Translations under genes and position numbers: made by a program
NCBI GenBank assembly: GCA_025449435.1
Contig: JANWJO010000043.1
Location: forward strand, 1-10,959
Length of the DNA: 10,959 nt
DNA from: Chloroflexota bacterium
Lineage (GTDB): Bacteria > Chloroflexota > UBA4733
Reading direction: 5' to 3'
The notes under the pieces: model-generated
The model's input: only the letters and a program-made list of their open reading frames with translations
What the model was told of the DNA's origin: nothing
The model's database searches: none
Part shown: positions 1-7,010 of the stretch, piece after piece
Layout of the letters: every line of letters starts with the position of its first letter
Position numbering within the stretch: position 1 is the first letter of the stretch

Positions 1-2
1 CC

Positions 3-32
3 GGCGTGGCGCACCGGTTGCAGCCGGATTGA
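3..32 (+). CDS. possible 3' end of an upstream gene (partial)
   Basis: Reading from base 3, the frame gives nine codons (GVAHRLQPD) and a TGA stop at 30-32, four bases before the ATG of the membrane protein at 37. Such spacing is typical of genes in one operon, so this may be the tail of a preceding gene. Nothing about its product can be said from nine residues, and an open frame this short can occur by chance. The frame of the membrane protein itself is also open back to base 1. Confidence 0.25.
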   Translation, partial: GVAHRLQPD

Positions 33-36
33 GACT

Positions 37-2340
37 ATGGACGCCGCCACCAAAACTGCTGACGCCGCGCTGCTGACGCCGCGCCAACGCGCGGTCGCCC
101 TCCACGTCGGGCTGTTGACAGCGAGTGCGCTGATGGTGCTGCTCGCCAGCGCGCTGGTGGCCGCCAATCCAGTCCACCTTGTGATGACCGGCAGTAACCG
201 CACGCTCATCGTGGCCGTCGATGGTCATCAACAAACATTTCAACTGTCCCAGCCAGTGACGACCATCGTGTTTCCGGCCTACGACCCACTCAAACACGAG
301 TATTTGGCTGATGGGTCCGACTCCACCAACAACTTCACCTACCAACAAGCGGATATCGCAGCCATTGAGGGATCGCTGTATTATCGCTTTCAAGCCGCGT
401 TGCGCGACGAGTCCAGCCTTAGTACCTGGAGGCACCTTGCGGTACGCGAGACGCAGACCGGCATCGTGCAGGCGGTGTCCGCCCCAGCCATCTCCAGCAG
501 TTTGTCGCTCCCCAGCACGTATCGCATTGATATCGACCTCTACCGGCCAGAAACGCCACGTTCGCTGCAACTGTTGGAAGCCGGCGGCACAGTCACGCTG
601 ACGCTCGATAGGAACAATAAGTACGTATCCATAGTCGAGGACGTCGCGGGGACGCCGTCAAACGAGCTCGCCCACTGGTTTTTCCCCGAGCAAGTTGGGC
701 CATCCCTGGCCGAAGTGCTGTTCTTGGTGCTGCGAGCGATCGCGCTGGGCCTGGTGCTCACCATTGCTATTGGTGTGCTGGCGCTGTTCGCGCCATCACT
801 GCCACGCTTGGCGATGTTCGAGCAGACGGGCTGGCTGATGGTGCTCGCCGCGATCGTGTGCGCCGCCGGTGCGCTCTGGACCTCATTCGCGCTCTTCGCG
901 CGCAGCCCGCATATCCTGGACGCCGTGTCGTATGTGTTCCAAGCCCGTGTATTTGCCTCCGGAGAGCTGTCAGCGCCCGCTCCGGCCGACCCCAATCTCG
1001 TGCCCATCCCGTTCATGGTGGTTCACGCGGGCAAATGGTTCTCGCAATACCCGCCGGGTGCCGCCGCCACGCTCGCACCGTTCATGCGGGCGGGTATCCC
1101 GTGGGTGGCGGAGCCGTTGCTCGCGGCAGGGTCGGGTGCTTTGATCGTCGCGCTGGCACGCCGCCACTATGCTGTGGGCGTCGCAGCGATCACCGTGGTG
1201 CTGGTGTCCCTGTCGCCCTTTCTCTGGCTGCAGGGTGGCTCGTACCTGAGCCATGTGCCGGCACTGTTCTACGCGGTCGCCGCCACCTACGCGGCCACAC
1301 GCTACGAAGGAAACTGGGAGAAGCGCTGGGCCGCGGCGGCAGCGATCATGTTGGGTTGTGCATTCCTCACCCGCGAGGTCGTGGCCGTAATTTATGGCGT
1401 CGCCATCGCGGGTCATGTGCTATGGACTGCCCGAAACGGCAAATCGCGCGATTTCGCCAGTGGGGTGACCGTCGCCATCGCGGTGGGCCTGCTGTTTGTC
1501 GCGGCCTACCTCGCCTATAACTGGCTGCAGACCGGCTCGCCCGCCACACCGCCGCGCGCGCTGTTTAGTCCGGGCGACCGGCTGGGTTTTGGCGATCACA
1601 TTGGCTTTTACGGCCGCCATACCATCGCCGCAGGACTGGTCAACACTGATGAGTTGCTGACCTCATTGGGCTTTGACCTCTACGGCTGGCCGGTGCTGTT
1701 CACGCTCGCGTTCATACCACTGCCGTTTGTGTTCAAGCGAGCAACATCCTGGGACGTGCTGTATCTGGCCATCGCTGCCATGTTCGTCGGCACGTACATC
1801 GCCTACTTTTACCACGGCATCGCGTTGGGTCCGCGCTACTACTTCGAAGCGTTGCCGGCGTTCGTCCTGCTCACGGCTCGTGGCATGGCCGTCCTCGCAG
1901 GTCGGGCCGGCGACGATGCTGCAGCCTGGCGCGGCCCGCATGCGACCGGTGGCGCGAATTCCGCCGTGGTGCTACTGCTTGCGTTGCTCACTGCGTGTAA
2001 CCTGACGTTCTTCCTGCCACACGTGGCGGCGGTATACCAGAACTACTCCGGCATGCCTGGCCGTGGCGGCCCTGCCCTCGGGACGTTTGTGCAGGAGGGT
2101 GTCACCGGCCGGACGGTGACCTTGCACGAAGCCGCCGTCATCGTGCCGGATTGGTGGGTGTTCGTCACGAACTTCGCGGTGCTAGACTGCCCTGAGTTGA
2201 ACTGCGACACCGTGTTCATCGTTGGACCGGATGCGCCACCGAGCGCTGCGATGCTCACCGCGTTCCCTGGACGGACCTGGTACGTAGTGGAAAGTATCGA
2301 CGGCACGCTACAAGCGCAAGTGTTACCCACCCCAAAGTAA
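37..2340 (+). CDS. polytopic membrane protein, GT-C glycosyltransferase-like
   Basis: The 767-residue protein is probably an integral membrane glycosyltransferase of the GT-C superfamily (PMT/ArnT-like), which moves a sugar from a lipid-phosphate donor to an acceptor outside the cytoplasm. A first membrane helix lies at about residues 23-43. A soluble, beta-rich stretch of about 175 residues (45-220) follows, then roughly ten further hydrophobic segments to about residue 660 and a soluble C-terminal tail. Family-like marks after the second helix pair are an acidic residue in DAVSYVFQA (D295), the YPPG loop (338-341), LTREV (444-448) and GPRYYFEALP (598-607). The soluble insert between the first and second helices is not standard. 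No strong Shine-Dalgarno sequence precedes the ATG, and the frame is open to base 1, so the true start could lie outside the window. The acceptor and sugar are unknown. A GT-C fold is well supported, a specific family is not. Confidence 0.7.
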   Translation: MDAATKTADAALLTPRQRAVALHVGLLTASALMVLLASALVAANPVHLVMTGSNRTLIVAVDGHQQTFQLSQPVTTIVFPAYDPLKHEYLADGSDSTNNFTYQQADIAAIEGSLYYRFQAALRDESSLSTWRHLAVRETQTGIVQAVSAPAISSSLSLPSTYRIDIDLYRPETPRSLQLLEAGGTVTLTLDRNNKYVSIVEDVAGTPSNELAHWFFPEQVGPSLAEVLFLVLRAIALGLVLTIAIGVLALFAPSLPRLAMFEQTGWLMVLAAIVCAAGALWTSFALFARSPHILDAVSYVFQARVFASGELSAPAPADPNLVPIPFMVVHAGKWFSQYPPGAAATLAPFMRAGIPWVAEPLLAAGSGALIVALARRHYAVGVAAITVVLVSLSPFLWLQGGSYLSHVPALFYAVAATYAATRYEGNWEKRWAAAAAIMLGCAFLTREVVAVIYGVAIAGHVLWTARNGKSRDFASGVTVAIAVGLLFVAAYLAYNWLQTGSPATPPRALFSPGDRLGFGDHIGFYGRHTIAAGLVNTDELLTSLGFDLYGWPVLFTLAFIPLPFVFKRATSWDVLYLAIAAMFVGTYIAYFYHGIALGPRYYFEALPAFVLLTARGMAVLAGRAGDDAAAWRGPHATGGANSAVVLLLALLTACNLTFFLPHVAAVYQNYSGMPGRGGPALGTFVQEGVTGRTVTLHEAAVIVPDWWVFVTNFAVLDCPELNCDTVFIVGPDAPPSAAMLTAFPGRTWYVVESIDGTLQAQVLPTPK

Positions 2341-2346
2341 GGGTGG
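2327..2346 (+). terminator. weak hairpin over the stop codon of the membrane protein gene
   Basis: CCACCC at 2327-2332 pairs perfectly with GGGTGG at 2341-2346 around an 8-base loop that contains the TAA stop. No run of T follows, so this is not a classical rho-independent terminator. It may only help end or stabilise the transcript. Confidence 0.3.
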
Positions 2347-2393
2347 AGTAGGTGTTCTGTGTCCCTCAAGCATCTCCAAAGTTCCCCGCCGTA

Positions 2394-2422
2394 TTGGCCA
2401 CTAGGGCTGGCTGGCCTATGCT
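2394..2422 (+). promoter_or_regulatory. candidate sigma-70-type promoter before the ankyrin gene
   Basis: TTGGCC at 2394-2399 and TATGCT at 2417-2422 are separated by exactly 17 bases and resemble -35 and -10 boxes. They lie about 75 bases before the chosen start of the ankyrin gene. GGCCA (2396-2400) and TGGCC (2412-2416) also form an inverted repeat inside it, which could be a protein site or chance. The match is moderate and not unique in GC-rich DNA. Confidence 0.3.
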
Positions 2423-2497
2423 GCCGAGTGCAGCGCCTGCAGACGATGGATGGTACGTCGCCACAGCGCGGGTGGGCAGTGGAAACGGTGGATGGTC

Positions 2498-3070
2498 ATG
2501 CAGCACGCAGTATCTCAAGCCATGGTCGATGAGTTTGTGGCGGCGGCACACGGCAACCTCCAGCTTGTGCGGCACATGCTGGCGAGCGAATCGGCGCTTT
2601 TGTGCGGGCGTGCCAGTTGGGATGAAACGGCGCTTGGAGCAGCAGCGCACACCGCACAGGGCGAGATCGCTGAGTTCTTGCTGGTTGCTGGTGCTCCGCT
2701 CGATATTTGTACGGCAGCTTCCCTCAGCCGTGCAGCCCACATCGCGTCGATATTGCGTGCTGATCCGTCGATGGCCCGTCAGCGTGGCGCACATCAGCTG
2801 CCAACCATGTTTTACGCGGCGATTGCCGGGTCGTGTGAGGTCGCGGGGCTCCTGCACCACTATGGCGCCGATGTCAACGCGGGCGATGGCGCACCGTTGC
2901 ATGGTGCTGTGCAGTTTGGCAAGGCGGACATGGTGCAATGGTTGCTGGACCACGGAGCAACGGCAGATGTGCCACGTAATGGCCAGACCCCGTTACAAGT
3001 GGCCCGCCAGCGGAACGATCAGCAGATCGTGGCCCTCTTGGAGCGCGCACCGGTCGCGACGGCACGGTAG
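2498..3070 (+). CDS. ankyrin-repeat protein
   Basis: This 190-residue soluble protein is made almost wholly of about five ankyrin-type helix-loop-helix units. They lie at about residues 10-32, 43-70, 76-96 (degenerate), 101-128 and 131-158, with a capping unit at 162-185. Recognisable repeat signatures are AAHGNLQLVRHML, TALGAAAHTAQGEIAEFLL, GAPLHGAVQFGKADMVQWLL and GQTPLQVARQRN. There is no signal peptide or membrane segment, so it is probably a cytoplasmic protein-protein interaction scaffold; the partner is unknown. Small ankyrin proteins with the LLVAGAPLDICTAA pattern recur in environmental bacteria from my knowledge of the family. In-frame ATGs lie at 2450, 2492, 2498 and 2522. I prefer 2498 because GGTGG at 2487-2491 is well spaced from it and homology-like sequence begins there. 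Starting at 2450 would add a basic, unconvincing 16-residue leader. Confidence 0.85.
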   Translation: MQHAVSQAMVDEFVAAAHGNLQLVRHMLASESALLCGRASWDETALGAAAHTAQGEIAEFLLVAGAPLDICTAASLSRAAHIASILRADPSMARQRGAHQLPTMFYAAIAGSCEVAGLLHHYGADVNAGDGAPLHGAVQFGKADMVQWLLDHGATADVPRNGQTPLQVARQRNDQQIVALLERAPVATAR

Positions 3071-3097
3071 ACACGCACTGCACCGGTTGACACGCAC
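3070..3097 (+). repeat. 9-bp direct repeat abutting the MBL-hydrolase start codon
   Basis: GACACGCAC occurs at 3070-3078 and again at 3089-3097, a period of 19 bases. The second copy ends immediately before the ATG at 3098. No Shine-Dalgarno sequence is visible here. The repeat could be a small duplication or a pair of binding sites. It is a sequence observation only. Confidence 0.45.
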
Positions 3098-3952
3098 ATG
3101 AGAGTTGAGTTTCTCGGCACGGGCGGCGCCATTCCGATGCCGCGCGCGGGATGCCGCTGCCGAGTCTGCGTGGAAGCGCGCCAGCGCGGTAGGCCATATG
3201 CTCGCAACGGCCCCGGCATCTTCGTGCACGGTCCCGATCTGCTCATCGATACGTCGGAAGACGTGCGCGACGCGCTCAATCGGTCGTCGGTCAGCACCAT
3301 CGGTGCCGCTACGTATTCGCACTGGCATCCAGACCACACGGCTGGATTGCGCATCTGGGAATCGCTCAACTGGGATCTGCGCGAGTGGCCGCCGCGGTCG
3401 CGCACCACGCAGGTGTACTTGCCGGCGCGTGTTGCTCTGGATTTTAAGGAGCGCGGCAGGCTGTGGGAACAGTTAAAGTACTTGCAAGGTCGTGGCATCG
3501 TCGCCATACACGTGCTGGACGAGGGTGAGGCGTTTCACCTTGGCAGCGCCACGATCCTGCCCGTTCCGCTGCACGAAATGTATGTGTATGCCTTTCTCAT
3601 TGAGGACAACGGCAAGCGCATCTTCATTGCGATGGACGAGTTGCACGGGTGGCAGCCACCCGACGAGCTTGGCAAGCTAGACCTCGCCATCATCCCTAAG
3701 GGCATCGATGAGTTCGACCCGCTAATGCGCGCCCGACTCATTCCGGCGGACCATCCTGTCCTCAAATCAGAGGCCACCATGGACCAAACGCTCGAGATCG
3801 TCAGGCGGCTGGACTGCCAGCACGTGGTGATGGCGCACATCGAAGAGCTCGACCAGCAGAGCTTCGACGACCTGATCGCGCTGGAGGTCCGCCTGCAGGC
3901 CGAGGGTTCGCCGGTGCGCTTTGCCTACGATGGGATGATCCTCGACATCTAG
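3098..3952 (+). CDS. MBL-fold metallo-hydrolase, PhnP-like
   Basis: The 284-residue protein belongs to the metallo-beta-lactamase fold and most resembles PhnP, the cyclic phosphodiesterase that opens ribose 1,2-cyclic phosphate in phosphonate breakdown. The N-terminus has the PhnP-type GCRCRVC cluster (C19, C21, C24). The metal-binding HxHxDH motif is SHWHPDH (H75, H77, D79, H80). Further likely ligands are H159, D180 and H247 (AHIEELD), and H219 may match the PhnP catalytic His. In E. coli PhnP the fourth ligand of the cysteine zinc site is a His three residues after the last active-site His. Here that position is E250, so the structural site is altered. The gene starts 27 bp after the ankyrin stop, with no clear ribosome binding site, and no other phn gene is in view. 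The substrate may therefore not be a phosphonate intermediate. Fold confidence is high, substrate unknown. Confidence 0.9.
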   Translation: MRVEFLGTGGAIPMPRAGCRCRVCVEARQRGRPYARNGPGIFVHGPDLLIDTSEDVRDALNRSSVSTIGAATYSHWHPDHTAGLRIWESLNWDLREWPPRSRTTQVYLPARVALDFKERGRLWEQLKYLQGRGIVAIHVLDEGEAFHLGSATILPVPLHEMYVYAFLIEDNGKRIFIAMDELHGWQPPDELGKLDLAIIPKGIDEFDPLMRARLIPADHPVLKSEATMDQTLEIVRRLDCQHVVMAHIEELDQQSFDDLIALEVRLQAEGSPVRFAYDGMILDI

Positions 3953-4021
3953 CCCTGTTGCATGGGCGAGGCGTTGTCTACACTACATCCCCACGCGGAG
4001 GCACCTCACACCTCGCGACAC

Positions 4022-4030
4022 GGGGATGGA
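4022..4030 (+). promoter_or_regulatory. ribosome binding site that sets the AXE1 start
   Basis: GGGGATGGA ends two bases before ATG 4033. The GGGGA part is six bases from it, an acceptable Shine-Dalgarno spacing. This supports ATG 4033 over the in-frame TTG at 3958, which has no such element. Confidence 0.5.
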
Positions 4031-4032
4031 AC

Positions 4033-4983
4033 ATGGTGAACACCGGCTTTCAGCACAGTGTCATCCGGCCGCAGGACTTTGATACGTTCTGGTCCGATCT
4101 TCTAGCCGAAGCAGACGGCATACCGCTGGATGCAACGCTGCGACCAGATGCGTTGCGCAGCACGCCACAGGTCGAAGTGTTCGAGATCGCCTATACCAGC
4201 CTCGACCACTTGCGCATAGCTGGCTGGTATTGCCGCCCTCGAGAGTCGTTCCGGCCACCGCCGTACCCGGCGCTGTTACTAGTGCCCGGCTACATTGCCG
4301 AACCATCGTTGCCCAAGAACTGGGCCCAACTGGGTTATGCCGCCATTGGCGTAGCGCCACGCGGCAAGCTGCGGTCCAACCGGCACTTTAATCCTGGCTA
4401 TCCCAACCTCCTGGTCCACAACGTGGTCGACCGCAACACGTATGCGTATCGCGGTTTTTACATTGACGCGGCGCGAGCTGTGGATTTCGCCCTGAGCCGT
4501 CCGGAGATTGACCACACGCGCATTGGTGTTCACGGCAGCAGCCAGGGGGGCGCCCTCACGATCATCGTGTCAGCACTGCGTCCCGACCTCATCACCTGTG
4601 GAGCGGCCGGAGCGCCCTACCTGTGCGGCATGATGGACGCGGCCTCGTTGACACATTCGTACCCCTATGAGGAGATCAACGACTATCTGAGGGTGTACCC
4701 GGAACGCGCTGCAGCCATGCGGTCCACACTTAACTACTACGATGGCATCAATTTCGCGCCCAACATTCGCTGCCCGATGCTGGTGTACATTGGCCTGGAA
4801 GACGACGTGTGCCCACCGGAGACCGGATTCGCGGTGTTTGACGCCATGACGTGCCCCAAGCATCTGGACACGGCCGAAGGATGCGCGCACGACGCCGGTG
4901 CCTACTGGCAACTGAGCAAAGTCGAAGCGTTCCTGGCCGAGCACCTGCACCCCGGCTCCGCGGCAGCGATGGATGGGAGGTGA
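4033..4983 (+). CDS. AXE1-family esterase (acetyl xylan esterase/cephalosporin C deacetylase-like)
   Basis: The 316-residue alpha/beta hydrolase matches the AXE1 family in length (about 320) and motifs. These enzymes remove acetyl groups from acylated sugars, xylo-oligosaccharides or cephalosporin C and are often hexameric. The nucleophile elbow is GSSQG (residues 168-172, nucleophile S170) with the family's SQGG pattern. The acid is probably D257 in GLEDDVCPP, and the His is H286 in GCAHDAG. The family-typical YPYEEINDYLR lies at 210-220. No signal peptide is seen, so it should act in the cytoplasm on imported esters. The start at 4033 has an upstream GGGGA; an in-frame TTG at 3958 would add 25 residues without homology-like sequence. 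The stop codon overlaps the ribosome binding site of the next gene, which is a degenerate relative. The family call is firm; the acyl substrate is not known. Confidence 0.9.
   Translation: MVNTGFQHSVIRPQDFDTFWSDLLAEADGIPLDATLRPDALRSTPQVEVFEIAYTSLDHLRIAGWYCRPRESFRPPPYPALLLVPGYIAEPSLPKNWAQLGYAAIGVAPRGKLRSNRHFNPGYPNLLVHNVVDRNTYAYRGFYIDAARAVDFALSRPEIDHTRIGVHGSSQGGALTIIVSALRPDLITCGAAGAPYLCGMMDAASLTHSYPYEEINDYLRVYPERAAAMRSTLNYYDGINFAPNIRCPMLVYIGLEDDVCPPETGFAVFDAMTCPKHLDTAEGCAHDAGAYWQLSKVEAFLAEHLHPGSAAAMDGR
4975..4983 (+). promoter_or_regulatory. ribosome binding site overlapping the upstream stop (translational coupling)
   Basis: GGGAGGTGA contains a near-perfect Shine-Dalgarno core five bases before ATG 4986. 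Its last three bases are the stop codon of the esterase gene. This arrangement favours coupled translation of the two proteins in matched amounts. Confidence 0.7.
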
Positions 4984-4985
4984 GC

Positions 4986-5861
4986 ATGGTGACAACAACG
5001 GCACACGCGACTGACATTGCTGCTTACTGGGACGACGTTGACCGCGAACTCGCACAACTACCGGTTGCACCCACGCTGGACCATCTGCCGCTGCGCAGTA
5101 CGGAGTTCTGTACGGTTTACGCACTACGCCTGACCAGCGTTGGGCCCGCGCGCATCTTTGGCTATCTCAGTGTGCCGGCGGCGCCCGGCCCGCATCCTGG
5201 GCTGTTCATCACGCCACGCTACGGCAGCGTTAACCACGTACCTCCCTACGCGGACCGCCAGCGCTATACCGTGTTGGTGCTCATGCACCGTGGGCAACGG
5301 CTGGCCGACGAGCCGTTCGCGGCGAGCTACCCTGGCCTGTTCACGCTGGGCATCGAAGACCCACAGCAGTACGTGTTCCGCGGCATCGTTGCCGATTGCT
5401 TGCGCGGGGCGGAGTTTCTGGCGAGCCACCCGTCAGTCGACACTCGTCGCATGGCAGTCACTGGCGGCGATCTGGCGGTGTTCACGGCGGCCCGACGTCC
5501 CGTGTTCAAGGCACTGGTCGCATCGGGCTTCCTCCACTACCGCCTCTTGGAGACGTGCGCGCGCACGACCGCCTACCCCTTGGAGGAGATCAACGACTGG
5601 CTCCGTTTACACCCGGCGTCACGTGAGGCGGTTGCGCGCACGGCGCAGTTGTTCGACCCAGTCCATCAGGCTTCCGGCGTGAACGCGCACACTTTACTGC
5701 CGGTGGGTGCTGCTGGGACGACCACCGGTAGCGACTGGCTGGCGCCCTTGTCCACGGCCCTGCGAGGGCCTGTCAGCACTTACGAGGTCACGCATCGTGG
5801 TGCCGTGGATCACCGCTACATCGATAGCTGGACGGCGCAGCAACTGGCTGCGGAACCCTGA
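4986..5861 (+). CDS. AXE1-like alpha/beta-hydrolase homologue lacking the Ser nucleophile
   Basis: The 291-residue protein is a diverged relative of the preceding esterase. Shared landmarks are FRGIVADCLRGAEFLASHP (131-149, matching YRGFYIDAARAVDFALSRP) and AYPLEEINDWLRLHP (196-210, matching SYPYEEINDYLRVYP). The nucleophile elbow GSSQGG is replaced by TGGDLA (159-164), which puts D162 where Ser should be and removes about four residues downstream. The GLEDDVCPP segment that carries the catalytic Asp has become GAAGTTTGSDW (241-251). A His is retained in GAVDHRY (H276). By family knowledge such a protein should not be an active serine esterase. It is probably a pseudoenzyme or partner subunit, or an enzyme with changed chemistry. 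It begins 2 bp after its neighbour with a strong ribosome binding site, and the reading frame is intact, so it is not simply a decayed pseudogene. The homology call is good; the role is inference. Confidence 0.8.
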   Translation: MVTTTAHATDIAAYWDDVDRELAQLPVAPTLDHLPLRSTEFCTVYALRLTSVGPARIFGYLSVPAAPGPHPGLFITPRYGSVNHVPPYADRQRYTVLVLMHRGQRLADEPFAASYPGLFTLGIEDPQQYVFRGIVADCLRGAEFLASHPSVDTRRMAVTGGDLAVFTAARRPVFKALVASGFLHYRLLETCARTTAYPLEEINDWLRLHPASREAVARTAQLFDPVHQASGVNAHTLLPVGAAGTTTGSDWLAPLSTALRGPVSTYEVTHRGAVDHRYIDSWTAQQLAAEP

Positions 5862-5864
5862 ACA

Positions 5865-5873
5865 AAGGAAGGA
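5865..5873 (+). promoter_or_regulatory. ribosome binding site of the PLP-lyase gene
   Basis: AAGGAAGGA lies nine bases before ATG 5883 and is a good Shine-Dalgarno match. Together with the 21-bp gap after the previous stop, it indicates translation from a shared transcript. Confidence 0.6.
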
Positions 5874-5882
5874 TTTGACGCG

Positions 5883-6992
5883 ATGACGAGTTACAGCGAG
5901 CTGGGTGTCAAGACGGCCATCAACGCAGCGGCAACTTGGACGAAGGTCGGTGGCTCCATCATGCCCGCGAGCGTGGTGGATGCCATGACGCTCGCCTCGC
6001 GCCACTTCATCGATCTGTTCGAGTTGCAGCGCAAGGTGGGTGAGCGCATCGCCGAACTCACCCACAACGAAGCGTGTTACGTCTCCTCGGGTGCAGCGGC
6101 TGGGATCACACTAGCCGTGACCGCGTGCATCGCCGGTACTGATCATCACAAGATGGAAGCCTTGCCGTACCTCGACGGCACACCGCGCAACGTGGTGGTA
6201 TTCAAGGCTCAGCGCAACGCCTACGATTTTGCCGCCCGCCAAACCGGCGCCCGGCTGCGCGAGGTAGGGCCCAGTGCGCAGGAACTCGATGCTGCCATCG
6301 ACCACGAAACCTGCTGTGTCCTCTGGTTCGCCAACGCTCGCTACGCCGTGGGCGACGTCACGCTGGCGGACACGGTGCGTATTGCCCATGCCAAGGACGT
6401 GCCGGTGCTGGTGGATGCTGCCGCGCAGATCCCGCCGATCAGCAACTTGTGGCACTTCACCCGTGATGAGAAAGCCGACATCGTCATCTTTAGCGGCGGC
6501 AAGGGCTTGCGCGGACCTCAGTCGAGCGGGCTGGTGCTGGGCCGGCGAGACCTCATCGAAGGCTGCCGGGCTAACGGCGCGCCCAATCATGCCATTGGCC
6601 GCCCGATGAAGGTGGGCAAAGAGGAACTCATGGGATGCCTGGCCGCCGTGGAGTGGTCACTCCAACAAGACGAAGCTGGAACCATTGACGGCTACGAGGC
6701 ATCGGTGCGCATGTGGGTGGACGAACTCAATAAGTTGCCGGGTATTAAGGCCGAACGGAGCTTCCCGAGCGAAGCCGGCCAGCCCTACCCTCGTGCCGTG
6801 TTCACCATCCACGAACCGAGCCGCTGGACACGTGACGCGGTGATTGATGCGCTGTGGGAACAGAATCCACGTATCGTGGTGCACTTGTCCGGGAACGCCG
6901 TTGCGCTCAACCCCCAAACCCTTGAACCCGGTGAGGATCGGATCGTGCTCAAAGCCATCCAGCGCGTGCTGGCGAGTGAGCCGGGTGCCTAG
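5883..6992 (+). CDS. SelA/DgaE-like PLP-dependent enzyme
   Basis: The 369-residue protein is a fold-type I PLP enzyme related to SelA and to D-glucosaminate-6-phosphate ammonia-lyase (DgaE). DgaE-type enzymes eliminate ammonia from an amino-sugar acid to give a 2-keto-3-deoxy acid. Visible family marks are NAAATWTKVGGSIMP near the N-terminus (14-28), the cofactor-binding CYVSSGAAAGI (65-75), D178 in PVLVDAAAQIPP and the Schiff-base Lys K207 in FSGGKGLRGPQSSG. GRPMKVGKEE (239-248) follows. The length is normal for the family and all core cofactor residues are present. No membrane segment is seen; it should be cytoplasmic. It follows two esterase-type genes closely, and its product class is the same as that of the sugar-acid dehydratase encoded downstream at 8768. 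The true SelA role is unlikely because no selenocysteine gene is nearby. The family is sure; the exact amino-acid or amino-sugar substrate is not. Confidence 0.86.
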   Translation: MTSYSELGVKTAINAAATWTKVGGSIMPASVVDAMTLASRHFIDLFELQRKVGERIAELTHNEACYVSSGAAAGITLAVTACIAGTDHHKMEALPYLDGTPRNVVVFKAQRNAYDFAARQTGARLREVGPSAQELDAAIDHETCCVLWFANARYAVGDVTLADTVRIAHAKDVPVLVDAAAQIPPISNLWHFTRDEKADIVIFSGGKGLRGPQSSGLVLGRRDLIEGCRANGAPNHAIGRPMKVGKEELMGCLAAVEWSLQQDEAGTIDGYEASVRMWVDELNKLPGIKAERSFPSEAGQPYPRAVFTIHEPSRWTRDAVIDALWEQNPRIVVHLSGNAVALNPQTLEPGEDRIVLKAIQRVLASEPGA

Positions 6993-7010
6993 CGACGCTG
7001 CGCTTCCTGC

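Noticed and set aside
540..1016. Long - strand frames opposite the membrane protein and other genes
   Set aside because: They lack motifs, have low-complexity Arg/Ser-rich composition and lie opposite well-supported genes. GC-rich DNA gives many such frames.
2352..3101. A 249-residue + strand frame overlapping the ankyrin gene
   Set aside because: Its translation is rich in Arg, Cys, Trp and Ser without any domain, as expected for a shadow frame. The overlapping frame has clear ankyrin repeats.
3958..4032. TTG start at 3958 for the AXE1 esterase
   Set aside because: It would add 25 residues with no family-like sequence and has no ribosome binding site, while ATG 4033 has GGGGA at a good distance.
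4986..5861. Reading the second AXE1-like protein as a haloalkane dehalogenase or epoxide hydrolase with Asp nucleophile
   Set aside because: D162 sits near the elbow, but the GxDxG pattern is absent, the following Gly is lost and the segment is shortened. Its closest relative is the adjacent esterase, so a pseudoenzyme or changed function is the more cautious reading.
5883..6992. A true selenocysteine synthase (SelA)
   Set aside because: No selB, selC or selD-like gene is nearby, and the length and context fit the DgaE-like branch better.
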